The translations under genes were made by a program, and so were the position numbers. A model generated the notes under the pieces. It worked only from the letters and a program-made list of their open reading frames with translations. It made no database searches and was not told the DNA's origin. DNA of 64,000 nucleotides, taken from Liolophura sinensis. Lineage: Eukaryota; Mollusca; Polyplacophora; Chitonida; Chitonidae. The stretch is from NCBI RefSeq assembly GCF_032854445.1, contig NC_088304.1, positions 2,542,001-2,606,000 on the forward strand, read 5' to 3'. Positions 9,204 to 20,118 of this stretch are shown in pieces. How positions within the stretch are numbered: the stretch's first letter is position 1; the number at the start of each line of letters is the position of its first letter.

Positions 9204-10325
9204 CCATACTATGCTATACAACACTATACTATACCATACTATACTATACTATTCTGTACTATACTATTCTATACTATACTATCTAGACTGGACTATACTA
9301 GACTATATTACCCTCCACTACACTACACTACAATACAATACACTACACTACGCTACACTACACTACACTACACTATACTATACTTTGCTATACTATACTA
9401 TACTATACTTTACTATACTATACCATACCATACCATACCATACTATATTATACCATACTATACTATACTATACTATACTATACTATACTATACTATACGA
9501 CACTACACTTATACTACACCACACTATACTTCTACTATTATACACTATACTACACTATACTTATACTATGCTATACTATACTGCACTACACTACACTATA
9601 CTTTTACTACACTACACTTAACTTCACCACACTAAAGCATACTTTAGTATACTATACTATACTATACTATACTATACTATACTGTACTGTACTGTACTGT
9701 ACTACACTGTACTGTACTGTACTGTACTGTACTGTACTGTACTATACTATACTATACTATACTATACTATACTATACTTTGCTATACTATACTATACTAT
9801 ACTATACTATACTTTACTATACTATACCATGCCATAGGATACCATACCATACCATACCATACTATACTATACTATACTATACTACACGACACTACACTTA
9901 AACTACACCACACTATACTTGTACTATTATGCACTATACTACACTATACTTTTACTACACTACACTCAACTTCACCACACTACAGCATACTTTAGTATAC
10001 CATACTATACTACACTTTAATATACCATACTATGCTATGCTATGCTATGCTATACTATACACTACACTGCAATGCACTGCACTGCACTGTTCTGCACTGC
10101 ACTATACTATACTGTACTACACTATACTATACTGTACTGTACTGTACTGTACTGTACTATCTAGACTGGACTATACTAGACTATACTATACTATGCTATA
10201 CTACACTACACTACACTACATTACACTACATTACACTACACTACACTACACTACATTACACTACACCATACCATACCATACCATACCATACCATACCACA
10301 CCATACCATACCATACCATACCATG
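9204..10325 (+). repeat. Pentanucleotide satellite block interrupted by the LINE
   Basis: Contains ACTAT, ACTAC, ACTGT (around 9683-9742), ACCAT and ACTGC runs. The block resumes as a short remnant at 15917-15960 after the LINE, so the LINE inserted into it. Long plus-strand frames at 9120-9635 and 9929-10348 are pentamer artefacts. Confidence 0.9.
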
Positions 10326-10559
10326 TCCCTGTCTGGCCGTGGAACTAGTCTTTGTGCTCTCAGTTTTGTATTTAGTGTTTACCCAGTTTGAGGGTGGTGC
10401 GACTTTACGTTCTGTCGCTCTTACCGGCAGGACGTATTCACTAGCCTCTCTGTAAATAGCCTGAATATAGTTTATTGCATTTCCACTTTGTAATGCCGTA
10501 TCTATTTTGCACTCAGTACCCACACTGTTCCAAACGCATAGTTGTGGTCCTCTCTTTAG

Positions 10560-12028
10560 GGTAGTAGTTCTTGCCCTGGCCCACAATGTTGTGGTCAGGG
10601 CGAGTAAATAGACCCTTAAGCCTTAAGCTTGGAATACAGGGAGGTGTACAACCGGTTGATGTATACAAACGGCTGAAGGAGATAGTGGGAAGTGGGCCTA
10701 ATGTCTTATAGGGACAAATCAATGTCTCTAGAGATGTCTGGAATGTTATAGTGGCTACGCAAACTGTGAAGGACCAGCTGTGGGCTAGCGGCTTCACATT
10801 CAAAGGGGTAGATTGTCCAGTATATGATGTGGAGGAACAAAGGTTCCTGGTTAGATCTCGATGTCCGATTGAGGTGCCCGATGACACTATTCGAGGTTTG
10901 ATGTCCCAGTATGGCACGGCCCATCACGTCAGCCGGGAACATTACCTTTTTGATAGGTCACTTGAGAATGGTATGCGCCGTATTTACATGAGTGGTGTGA
11001 CCGAGATCATTCTACAATCAATTCCGGTTGGGAATTTTAGAATTCCTATGTGGTACAAAGGTCAGGACCGTGCCTGTCACATCTGTGATAGCAAAGAACA
11101 TTTCAAGGCCGACTGTCCTTTAAAGGATAAATGCCTCAAGTGTAAACAGGCAGGCCACTTTCAAAAGGACTGCCCGTTGAGCGATGAAAATGACAATGGC
11201 GATAATGACGATAACGATTGCAATGATAATGATGATGATGATAAAGACAGTAATAATTATGAAGTTGAAGGTGACAATAAAGATGAGAATGAAGGTCGAG
11301 GAGATGATGATGGTAATTATAGTGAGGGACATGGGGATGATGTGGAAATTGGGGTTTCTGGCGAGTCTGTTCCTTCCAGTCAATAAAATAAGGGGACTTC
11401 GGATAACTCTGCTGCTGACAACGAGGAAGCTGGAGAGTGGCAAGTTGTCACTAACTCCATGTCCTCCAGCAAAAAGATTCGAAATAAGCGCATTGATGAT
11501 ACAAATAAGGTCAGGAAGTTAAGCAAATCGCCAGTAGTAGGTGGGCCCCAGAGCCTTTGCGAGGCATCTCAGACGTCAAATAGCCCGGAGTGGGTTGTCG
11601 GTATGAGTCAAATCTCGAATTCCTCCTCACCCCCTAGATCGTCAGAAATTTCGAATACTACGCCATCCTGCATTAAGGAGACGCAAACCAGTAGCGTGAC
11701 CCCCTTCAAAGGTGCACTTGGTAAGAGCCCGTCCTTATGGGGTAGCACGCTCAGCCCTGACCCATCTACAATGTCACAGTTAGACACTAGAGATATAGCA
11801 GATTGTCTTGATCCTCAGAGAAGCTCTCAGCAATCTGATATGTCTAGGGCTGGTGGAGAATCCAATATGGAGGAATCTCTTCCGGAAATGGATGCATCCG
11901 AAGACTTGCCTGCCTATACCAGTGGCAAGGGTGAGGTCTTGGTACCTGTCTCAACATTCCTGGGGTCGTATTATCGCACATTGCGACGCGATTCTAAAGT
12001 TGACAAGGTTAAAAGCAGAGGAAGTTGA
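10560..12028 (+). pseudogene. LINE ORF1 (gag-like, CCHC zinc knuckles)
   Basis: Encodes the RNA-binding protein of the element. The frame open from 10751 to 11386 contains two CX2CX4HX4C knuckles (CHICDSKEHFKADC and CLKCKQAGHFQKDC, about 11075-11175), followed by a very acidic Asp/Asn/Glu tract from a GAT-rich microsatellite. An in-frame TAG near 10707 separates the N-terminal part. A frameshift near 11390-11450 moves the Ser/Pro-rich C-terminal part into another frame, ending at 12028. It is not translatable as one protein. Confidence 0.75.
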
Positions 12029-12113
12029 TAACGTTGTCACAGGAGGATTTTGCTGAGCGTAGGGCAGCGATGTATAAAAAGTCCAGGAAAAAAAAAACAA
12101 GTAAATATTAATA

Positions 12114-15100
12114 ATGGCTACTACAAAGATCTTACAGTGGAACTGTAGAGGATTGAGGTGTAACCTCGCAGAGCTCCAGATGTTAGCTCAAGACCTCAAT
12201 CCTATAGCTTTTAGCTTGCAGGAAACTCTAATGACTGATCCTAGTTATCAATGTCGAGGTTATGTATCTCATCACGCTGTTGCCACGTCTACGAACGGAA
12301 AGGCATCAGGCGGTTCTTCTCTTTTGATCAGGCAGGGCGTAATACACAATAGACTGGAACTGAACACCGACTTGCAGGCGGTGGCGGTGCGTATCACACT
12401 GGGTATAGTGTTAGCAATCTGTTCTATTTATATACCACCTTCTTCTACTCTTCACCAACAAGAGCTGCAAAATTTATATGATCAATTACCTAAACCGTGT
12501 CTTCTTTTGGGTGACTTTAATGCCCACAGTGTTCTCTGGGGTGACTTTGAACGTAACCAGACGGGCTCTGTATTGGAGGATTTTATATCTAATAACTTTC
12601 TATGCGTCTTAAATGATGGCACACATACTTACCTTCATCGTGCAAAGGGCACTTATTCGGTCTTTGATTTGGCTCTGGCTGATGCAGGGCTAAGGTCGGA
12701 ATTCAGCTGGAGCGTCCATGGTGATCTGTGCGGAAGCGACCACTTCCCCACCATACTTACCCTTGAGGAGCCGATATCTTCCTCCCTTCCACGCTTTAAT
12801 TATGATAAAGCAGACTGGCCCAGCTTTGCTGTTCTGTGTGGTGAAACACTTACTAGCGACCTTTTTCTTCATGCAGTTGATCCTGTCCAGTTATTCTCGG
12901 ATCAGCTAATCGATATAGCTTCCAAATGTATCCCGAAATCATGTGCAGTTCCCCGTATTAAGAAACCGTGGTTCACGGAAGACTGTAAACGAGCTAGGCG
13001 TTTCAGAAAACGTGCTGAGCGGGTGTACCGATGTAGACCATATCCCGGTAATTTTTTAGACGATGTTAGGCGTAGTCGAACTAAAGCCCGTAGGACTATC
13101 AAACAGTCCAAACGTGACTCTTGGAAACGTTATCCCTATCGTACCCCCTATGTCAAAAGTCTGGAATATGATCCAACGCATCAAAGGCAAGGGATCCAAT
13201 GTCACTGTCAATCATCTTAAAGACGGGAATAATTCTTTGACAGAAAAACCTGACATAGCCAATAGGTTGGGCGCTTCTTTTGCGCACCATTCGTCTTCAG
13301 ATAATTACTTGCCTCAGGTCCAGCGGAACAAGGAACGGAACGAGGCAAGTCCTCTTGATCCTCAAATGAAGAATCCTACAATGCTACATTTTCTCTACAT
13401 GAACTATCCGCATCCCTGAGCAAGACCCATAACTCAGCTCCAGGACCAGACGATATCCACTATCAGCTTTTACGACACCTTCCAGAATCTTCGTTGAGGG
13501 TGCTTCTCGGAATTTTTAAAACCATTTGGATTTCCGGGAATTTTCCTGCCTCATGGCAAAACGCTATTATTGTCCCCATCCTAAAGCCCGGAAAGGATTC
13601 TACCGATCCAAATAACTATCGTCCTATTTCCTTAACCAGTTGTGTATGCAAGACTATGGAGAGGATGATTAACGATCGCTTAGTCTGGTTTTTGTAGACT
13701 AACGAGTTGATAAGCGACATTCAATGTGGATTTCGAATCCACAAAAGAATCGCAGTACTGTTGATCATCTTGTTCGTCTAGAATCCTTTATTAAGAACGG
13801 TATCGTTAATCGTGACCCTGTCCTATCTGTCTTTTTTCATCTGGAAAAGGCATATGACACTACTTGGAAATATGGCATTATGAAAGATATGCATGGATTT
13901 GGACTTAGAGGTCGGCTTCCTGACTTTATTCGTAAATTCTTAGACCATTGACACTTCCAAGTTCGGGTTGGGGCTACCCTATCTGACTAATTTGAACAAG
14001 ATTAGTGAGTTCCTCAAGGAAGCATTTTATCAGTTACTCTCTTTAGCATTAAGATTAATAGCCTTGCCACAGTTTTATCTCCTGGTATGAATGCGTCCCT
14101 TTTTGTGGACGATCTTGGTATCTCTTGTCGAGGCAAAGGTATGAACACTATTTAGAGACAGCTGCAGCTTTGTCTTAATAAAATCCATGCCTGGGCACTG
14201 GAGAACGGATTTAAGTTCTCCAAGTCGAAGACTAACTGTGTACACTTTTGTCGGAAGTACTTCCCCCATGAAGACCCCAAGGTATTTTTAGATTGGTCCC
14301 CCATCAAGGTTGTGCCGGAGGCAACATTCCTCGGGGTGATCTTCGATAAGCACCTTACATTTAAATCTCACATTAATTATCTTAGAGCCAGATGCCTAAA
14401 GGAGCTTTGTATTTTGAAGGTTGTCTCTAGTGCTCGATGACCCTACTTTAGCTCTATCGAGCACTTATTTGTTCTCAACTAGACTATGCCTGCAGTGGCT
14501 ATGGAGGTGCGTCACGCTCCCAATTGAAGAAACTCAATACTGTATATCACTAGGCCTTACGGTTGTGCTTAGGTGCTTTCCGCGCCTGTCCTGTGGAGAG
14601 TCTGTATGTTGAGGCAATCGAGCCTCCCCTGGAGCTTCGAAGAACTAAACTATCTTTACAGTATATCACGAAGCTTAGACCCAATCCATCCAATCCAGCC
14701 TTTGATTGTGTCTTCCATCCGGAATTTGAAGACTTATATGCTCAGAGGCCATCCATTGTTCCTCTACTGGGTGTCCGCATCCAGGAACATGTGCAAGCAG
14801 CTAGAGTTGGGCTGGATCCAGGAAGAACCACCGTGGTTATGTGCTGAGCCTCAGGTTGATACCTCGCTCTCCTCCCTAAAGAAATCTTCCACCAGTCCTC
14901 TAGTATACCAACAGGAGTTTAGTAATATGTGCTCAAAGTAACCATTTTATCACCGTATATTCACTAACGGTTACAAGGATGATGATGGCGTGGCTTCTGC
15001 CGCTGTCCTTGGGCCCAGAACCATTTCAACTCGGTTTCCAAATTCCTCCTCTGTATTTACTGCGGAAGCCAAGGCAATTTTGTGCGCACTCCGGTACATA

Positions 15101-15550
15101 CCAGATCTCGGAGATGGCAGATTTCTCATCCGCTCTGACTCCCTTTCCTGCCTCCAGGCAATTCGGACTAGTTCGCCTGTACATCCAGACATTCTGTCTA
15201 TCAGGGAGATGTTCAAACAACTTAATGAAGATTTTATCATTGTCTTTTGTTGGGTGCCCGGGCATATGGGCATCCCAGGGAATACTGCTGCAGATGAAGC
15301 CGCTAAGGCGGCTCTGCATTCCGTTACTACCCAAACTGACTTTCCGTATTCGGACTTGCGTTCACTTATTTGCTCCTATATCAAGCGTTTGTTTCAGGCT
15401 CAATGGGATGACCGGACAACCAACAAACTCCATGATATTCGTCACTTTGCTGGTCCATCACCTTCCCTTTCACGGCATCGTCTCCGCTCTTCCATTTTGA
15501 GGAGGTGTCGTATCGGTCACACACGTGCTACGCATGGGTATTTCTTGTAA
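12114..15550 (+). pseudogene. LINE ORF2 (endonuclease, reverse transcriptase, RNase H)
   Basis: ATG at 12114 opens the endonuclease domain, with QWNCRGL at the N-terminus, GDFNAHS mid-domain and GSDHFP near its end: the metal-binding and catalytic signature of APE-type LINE endonucleases. The frame breaks near 13150. RT fragments follow in shifting frames: a PNNYRPISLT segment (13610-13640), a LEKAYDTTW segment (about 13840-13870) and the FVDD catalytic box (about 14101-14115). RNase H occupies 14975-15330, with TAEAKAIL, RSDSLSCLQ and VPGHMGIPGN..AD. At least four frame breaks are visible. Confidence 0.8.
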
Positions 15551-16019
15551 GGAGAAGATGCTCCTCATTGCTCTGCTTGTGATCAACGGTTCACAGTCAA
15601 GCACATATTGCTTGACTGGGGCAACTTTCCTCCTGCACGAGATTCCTTTTATCACGTGAGCTCTCTTGCAGAACTTAGAAAGTGTCAATGCTGTAGAAAG
15701 TGATACTATTTTTGATTTTCTCTCTACCATTGGTATGACAGGAAAGCTATCATTTTAGACTACCGTCTGTGTTTGTTATGTGACTTCCGATGTCCTTTTT
15801 GACAGACTAGTAAATGAATTATCCCTTGTAGATCGACTACTTGACGTTTTATTGTCGCGATAAAACTAAAATATTGTTGAAAACGACGATAAAACTTTCA
15901 CTCACTCATTCAATCCTATACTTCTACTACGCTACACTACACTACACTACACTACACTACGGCCTCTCGCCACGATGCGCTGTACGTCCCTAGGCTTAAC
16001 TGCTCCTTTCATCTACTGC

Positions 16020-16565
16020 CATCGGTCTGTCATCTTCTATCCTTCAATCCAGAAATGCCCCGATCATTTGTCCGTCATCACTCATATACTTGTTCCACAG
16101 CGTCTTTCCATCTGTCTGTCATCGTGTTCCAACGTCTGTCCGTCATCCTGTTTCCGTCTGTTCACCACTTATTTTCCCTTTGTCCGTTATTACTCTGTCA
16201 GACCTCGTGTTTTCGTCTGTTTACCATTGATTGCCGTCCATTTGTCCATCACCATCCACCTACTTATCTCAGCCCGTCCTTCTGTCTATCTGTCAACGTG
16301 TTTCAACGTCTGTATATCATCTGTTTCTCTCTCTTTACCACTGATTGTCCATTTGTCCTTTTGTACGTCATCACCCATCTACTTGTCCCACAGCGTCCTT
16401 CCGTCTGTCAGACCTAGTGTTTCCGACTATTAAGCATTGATTGTCCATTTGTCTGTCATCATCCATCTTCTTGTCCCACCGCGTCTTTCCGTCTGTTGGT
16501 CATCGTAGTTCCGTCTATTTACCAATGATTTCCCATTTGTCCATCATCATCCATCTACTTGTCCT
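16020..16565 (+). repeat. Degenerate minisatellite (GTCTGTC / CATCCATC rich)
   Basis: Imperfect tandem copies are built around TTGTCCCACAGCGTCCTTCC, CGTCTGT..ATC and CATTTGTCC..CATC, with copies near 16090, 16265, 16382 and 16470. The last two spacings are about 88 bp. Shorter versions are at 31085-31470 and 50460-50840. Frames across it are repeat artefacts. Confidence 0.7.
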
Positions 16566-16581
16566 TCCCTCCACACACCGG

Positions 16582-16945
16582 CCAGGATAGCTCAGTTGGT
16601 AGAGCGTCCGCTTTGAGTGGGCGGTAGATCCAGTGTCAATCCTGGGTCCGGTCACACTTAAGACCTTAAAAGAGGAAGTTGTAGCTCCAGCATCGCCTTC
16701 AGCATTAAGGAAATAGTGCAACGACACGTTGACCCGTGTCACTATAATGGCGCGGGTCGGGTAAATTACTTACCTTTGGTAAGTCGTCTCAGTGAAGCAG
16801 CACTAGATAAAAGAGGGGTGGAAATCCGTCCTACAACTAGGAGGCACAATACACGTATATGCACTCTCTTGACTCCTTATATGACTGGAAAAATTGTTAA
16901 CTTTGACGTGAAACCTTAAGCACTCACTCACTCACTCACTCCTTC
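16582..16945 (+). mobile_element. tRNA-derived SINE, family 1
   Basis: The head resembles a tRNA, with an A-box-like TAGCTCAGTTGG and a B-box-like region (GGTAGATCCA...TCAATCC). A body follows with GTGTCACTATAATGG, a GTAAGTCGTCTCAGTGAAGC segment and a 3' end TTAAGCACTCACTCACTCACTC. The CACT tail resembles the 3' end of the LINE at 15897-15916, the usual sign that a SINE borrows a LINE's machinery. This is not a functional tRNA gene, because the cloverleaf beyond the boxes is degenerate. Confidence 0.75.
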
Positions 16946-19900
16946 CCTCCACCATTGTCCTTAAACCTTGTTTTATATTTTCATCATGACATTTGCTTTT
17001 TACCTGCACATTATTATTTTTTATCATCTTTTGCCAGGTAAATATTGTAAGAGACATGTCATACTTCACTAGTATTATCAGATAAAGCATGTTATAAATA
17101 CTTACTGCAAGAGTAAGCTTACTCATTCCATGTGGGGTCTGCATTCTTCCTGCTGGTGACCTTCGACTTTCTTAGTTTTGCATCTCCCAAACCTACTTTT
17201 TAGTCTAATCACGACCATTACCTTTTTCTTGCGATGACATATGAACTGAATTTAAAACATTGTGCATTCTGTTACATATAATATTGTACTCTTCATCTTT
17301 TTAATGCAAAGTCATACAACTATCAACTAACCATTCTGGCCGTAATCAAATAGACTTTAACTGTATCTAATCACAGCTAAATAATGCGACGGCTCGCCAT
17401 GTCATGTGAAAAGACAATACTGTGGTCTTAAACAGTGGCCATACTTCTTGTGGTCATTAAACTACTGTTTTCCCGCGCAAATTCTTTAAAGACTGCCGTC
17501 AGTTCATTACGAGGTGCTGTTTCCATCCGCAGTATAGAGCCTAGGAACACAGCTTATGCGACCGAAGCACTAAATACCACAGACACTGGACGGTTGTAGC
17601 AGGGATACTACAAAGTTTTGGCTACAGATATATAATCCAATGTTCCTCTTGCTCTTTGGACAATAATAAAGGCGATGTCACAGAGTAGCCTATTTCCTTT
17701 CTTAAAACATGTTTTCAAACCATATGCTCGCCATTTCGCCAGCATATAAGGTTAAGATTAAATAAATCTGAAGGATATCTTGGCTCCGACATCTGTAGTT
17801 TACGGTCTCAGATTGCAGCCCATGACCTCCGGGGTCAAGGCCACTGTTAATGATAACGCGGGATGGAATCCAGCCAACCCCGATGATAGTGCACGGGCTC
17901 GGTATAAAGATTTGTGGGTATTTGGCTAGTTGCTGAAATTTCCTCCACCCGTGATTTCCTCAGCTGTGTCAGTGAAATGAACAACTTAATCCTTAGCTAA
18001 CAACTGTCAACATAATTTCACCATCTTGTTTATTTATTTCGCTCTTGATTTAGGCAATATTCAAGGAATTGCCACATATCGCCATGACGTGTCCCTCATT
18101 TGCGTTCAGAAAACACTGTTTAGATACTCTAAATGCTGGTTTCTGTCTGACCATATGCTCATACAGTCAACCGAATGAGAAAAGCCAGTTCCATGAATAA
18201 TTTTATGTCTGTGGTTAATATATAGAGAGTAGAAAGCAAACAGTTACATTTCTCTCTCGTTTTTTTTATTTCGGAAAGTAAAGATAGGTATATGTTGTTC
18301 ATCACATATGTTAATCATGCGAAAAAAGTAAAACTGTGTCTTCATGATACATTTACAACAATACGATTAAAAAGAGCAGACAAAATGTCCTAAAACTGAT
18401 AAGATGATTTTTGTCACCCAACTGGTCGGAATAGTAAAGCATTCCACATACTTCTAACTGGTCAAATTGACGTCGCCCAAGGACATGACATTTATCCAAA
18501 ACTGTTTGTGGGGTACAGAAGAAACAACTGCTGACTGCTTTTACAAGCCTCCATCCTAACTTCCTCCTTTAAAATCATTCTTATTTTGTCCGATGATTTT
18601 GTTATTTTAACGTTGTTTCAGAAATTGGCATTCGTCTTAAGGCCCAAAATGGAAAGCAGGCCACTTTGAGCTACCCGTCCGGAAAATGAATTATCGGTGT
18701 AATTTAACTGGCCAAAACAAAAAAACATGCGGAGATAAGACAGTCTAAATCTACGCCTTGAAACGGACATTCGTATACCAGCTGTCAACCAAAACCGCAA
18801 GGCCAGTTTCTGATTAAAAAAGAAACCAAGAATGTAATGCTACTTTAAACTGAGTCATGCAAAGAGAAGCAATCAACAGTTTTCAATGATGACTGAAAGA
18901 GTCAAGTTACATGTACATATATGTTCTAGACGACTGAATTAAAAACAGAATAAAACAGGGAGTACCACGTATGCCAGATTATATTTAATGTTCATAAAAT
19001 ACCGTCATCGCATTAATAGAGGTTAAATACAAATTAAAGATGATTGTTATTTTAGTACTGGTCGAACAAAAACTCCGTTGTAGATAAGAAGAAAATTCAT
19101 CGATAATATTGCATAATTTATTCCCATATTTCAAAATCTATAGTTGCTTTTTCTTCTTTCATTTAACCCAGAACTGCGGAAATACAGCTGAGTTGGTCGA
19201 ACGGCAGTTCAATATTATTGGTTGATATACCTGAAGGCCTAACATTTAACGTGACCACGGTACATTTTCACTAAAGCTGCATGTAGAGAGGAATCCATCG
19301 AAATAAACCTTGTTCAGGTTGGTCGAAGACTCAAATCTTAATACCCCTTGTGTATCGTGCACATTCAAAAAGCCCAAAACAGTCTTTTGACGACATTTTA
19401 TTAAATTAGATGCCAGTATTTGATACCAGTGGTGGTGAATAAATTTCTTGCAGAAGTCCAGTAAGGTTCGTATTTGATAAATTTAGCTACCCAACCTTAG
19501 TTAAATCTTGTGGAGAGGTAATGCCAGGTAAAAGTTCAGCAATAACTTCATTCAGTATTCAGAGAATTGCCATCACCCCCTCACCACTGCCCTCCCCCAT
19601 CCCTCCCCTCTTTAAAATGAAACACAACACCGTTTGCTACACACCACCATCATCAGACGGGGCTTCTCATTTTATAAAGCATACCAACGCTTCTCCAACA
19701 GCCACCATAAAACATCCCTTCTTGAGTCTGCTTAAGGCCTTCAGCTATTCTACAGACTACATATTTATAACAGTATATAATAATACCTCATTGCTTTTCT
19801 GCAGACTACCTATTTATAACATTATATAATAATACATCTTGCTATTCTAAAGACTACCCATATATAACAGTATATAATAATATCTCATTGCTATTGTAAA

Positions 19901-20015
19901 TTGACAAGTAAATAATGCTACCCTTGTATACACAATGGCTAAATTTAAATATATGCAAAATAAATCATTTCCATCATATGGCCTGTAAATCATGATTAAA
20001 TGTAATCTTTCCAGG
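16946..20015. other. Quiet 3' flank of synthetase copy 1
   Basis: About 3 kb of AT-rich DNA, nearly the same in units 2 (31630-34520) and 3 (51010-54090), with only short frames. A 62-codon minus frame at 18618-18800 is conserved only as sequence, without coding features. Unit 2 lacks about 180 bp corresponding to 18850-19028. I see no gene here. Confidence 0.6.
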
Positions 20016-20019
20016 ATTG

Positions 20020-20093
20020 CAAATTTTACCCTTCATTATCTCTTCCGCCATCTTGGTCAGTAACAGTCTATCACATTTCCCGGACGTCGTCTA
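20020..20093 (-). other. Duplicated synthetase C-terminal segment downstream of the stop (copy 1)
   Basis: This block repeats the end of the synthetase exon at an offset of about 109 bp, including the codons for the SGK catalytic-lysine motif and the MAEE segment. It is preceded by an AG (GGGAAGTAG) and stays open into an unrelated tail ending at a TGA. It is present in all three units (34524-34597, 54089-54162). It could be an alternative last exon or simply a decayed tandem duplication in the 3' UTR. Confidence 0.6.
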
Positions 20094-20118
20094 CTTCCCT
20101 ATAAGTAATCTTCCAGGT

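Larger units (their letters stand above)
10325..15916 (+). mobile_element. I/Nimb-like non-LTR retrotransposon, near full length, degenerate
   Basis: This is a 5.6 kb element with two reading frames: a nucleic-acid-binding ORF1 with CCHC knuckles, and an ORF2 with APE-type endonuclease, reverse transcriptase and RNase H. The RNase H domain after RT and the CCHC ORF1 point to the I/Nimb group. Flanks on both sides are pentamer satellite. The 3' end is ACTTTCACTCACTCATTCAAT, with no poly(A). Multiple stops and frameshifts make it inactive. It is absent from units 2 and 3. Confidence 0.85.

Noticed and set aside
9120..10391. Long plus-strand frames rich in YTTLH repeats
   Set aside because: They are a direct product of the stop-free pentamer repeat and have no initiation or domain evidence.
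11120..11443. Minus-strand Ile-rich frame resembling a membrane protein
   Set aside because: It is antisense to the GAT-rich acidic tract of LINE ORF1, so the hydrophobic composition is an artefact.
15975..16433. Ser/Leu/Val-rich frames resembling transmembrane proteins
   Set aside because: They are translations of the GTCTGTC minisatellite. Frame and length differ in each unit.
16582..16660. Possible tRNA gene
   Set aside because: The A-box and B-box-like words are present, but the sequence continues into a SINE body with a CACT tail, and the cloverleaf pairing is degenerate.
18618..18800. Small conserved minus-strand gene in the 3' flank
   Set aside because: It has only about 60 codons, no ATG-supported start or motif, and its conservation equals that of the surrounding duplicated flank.
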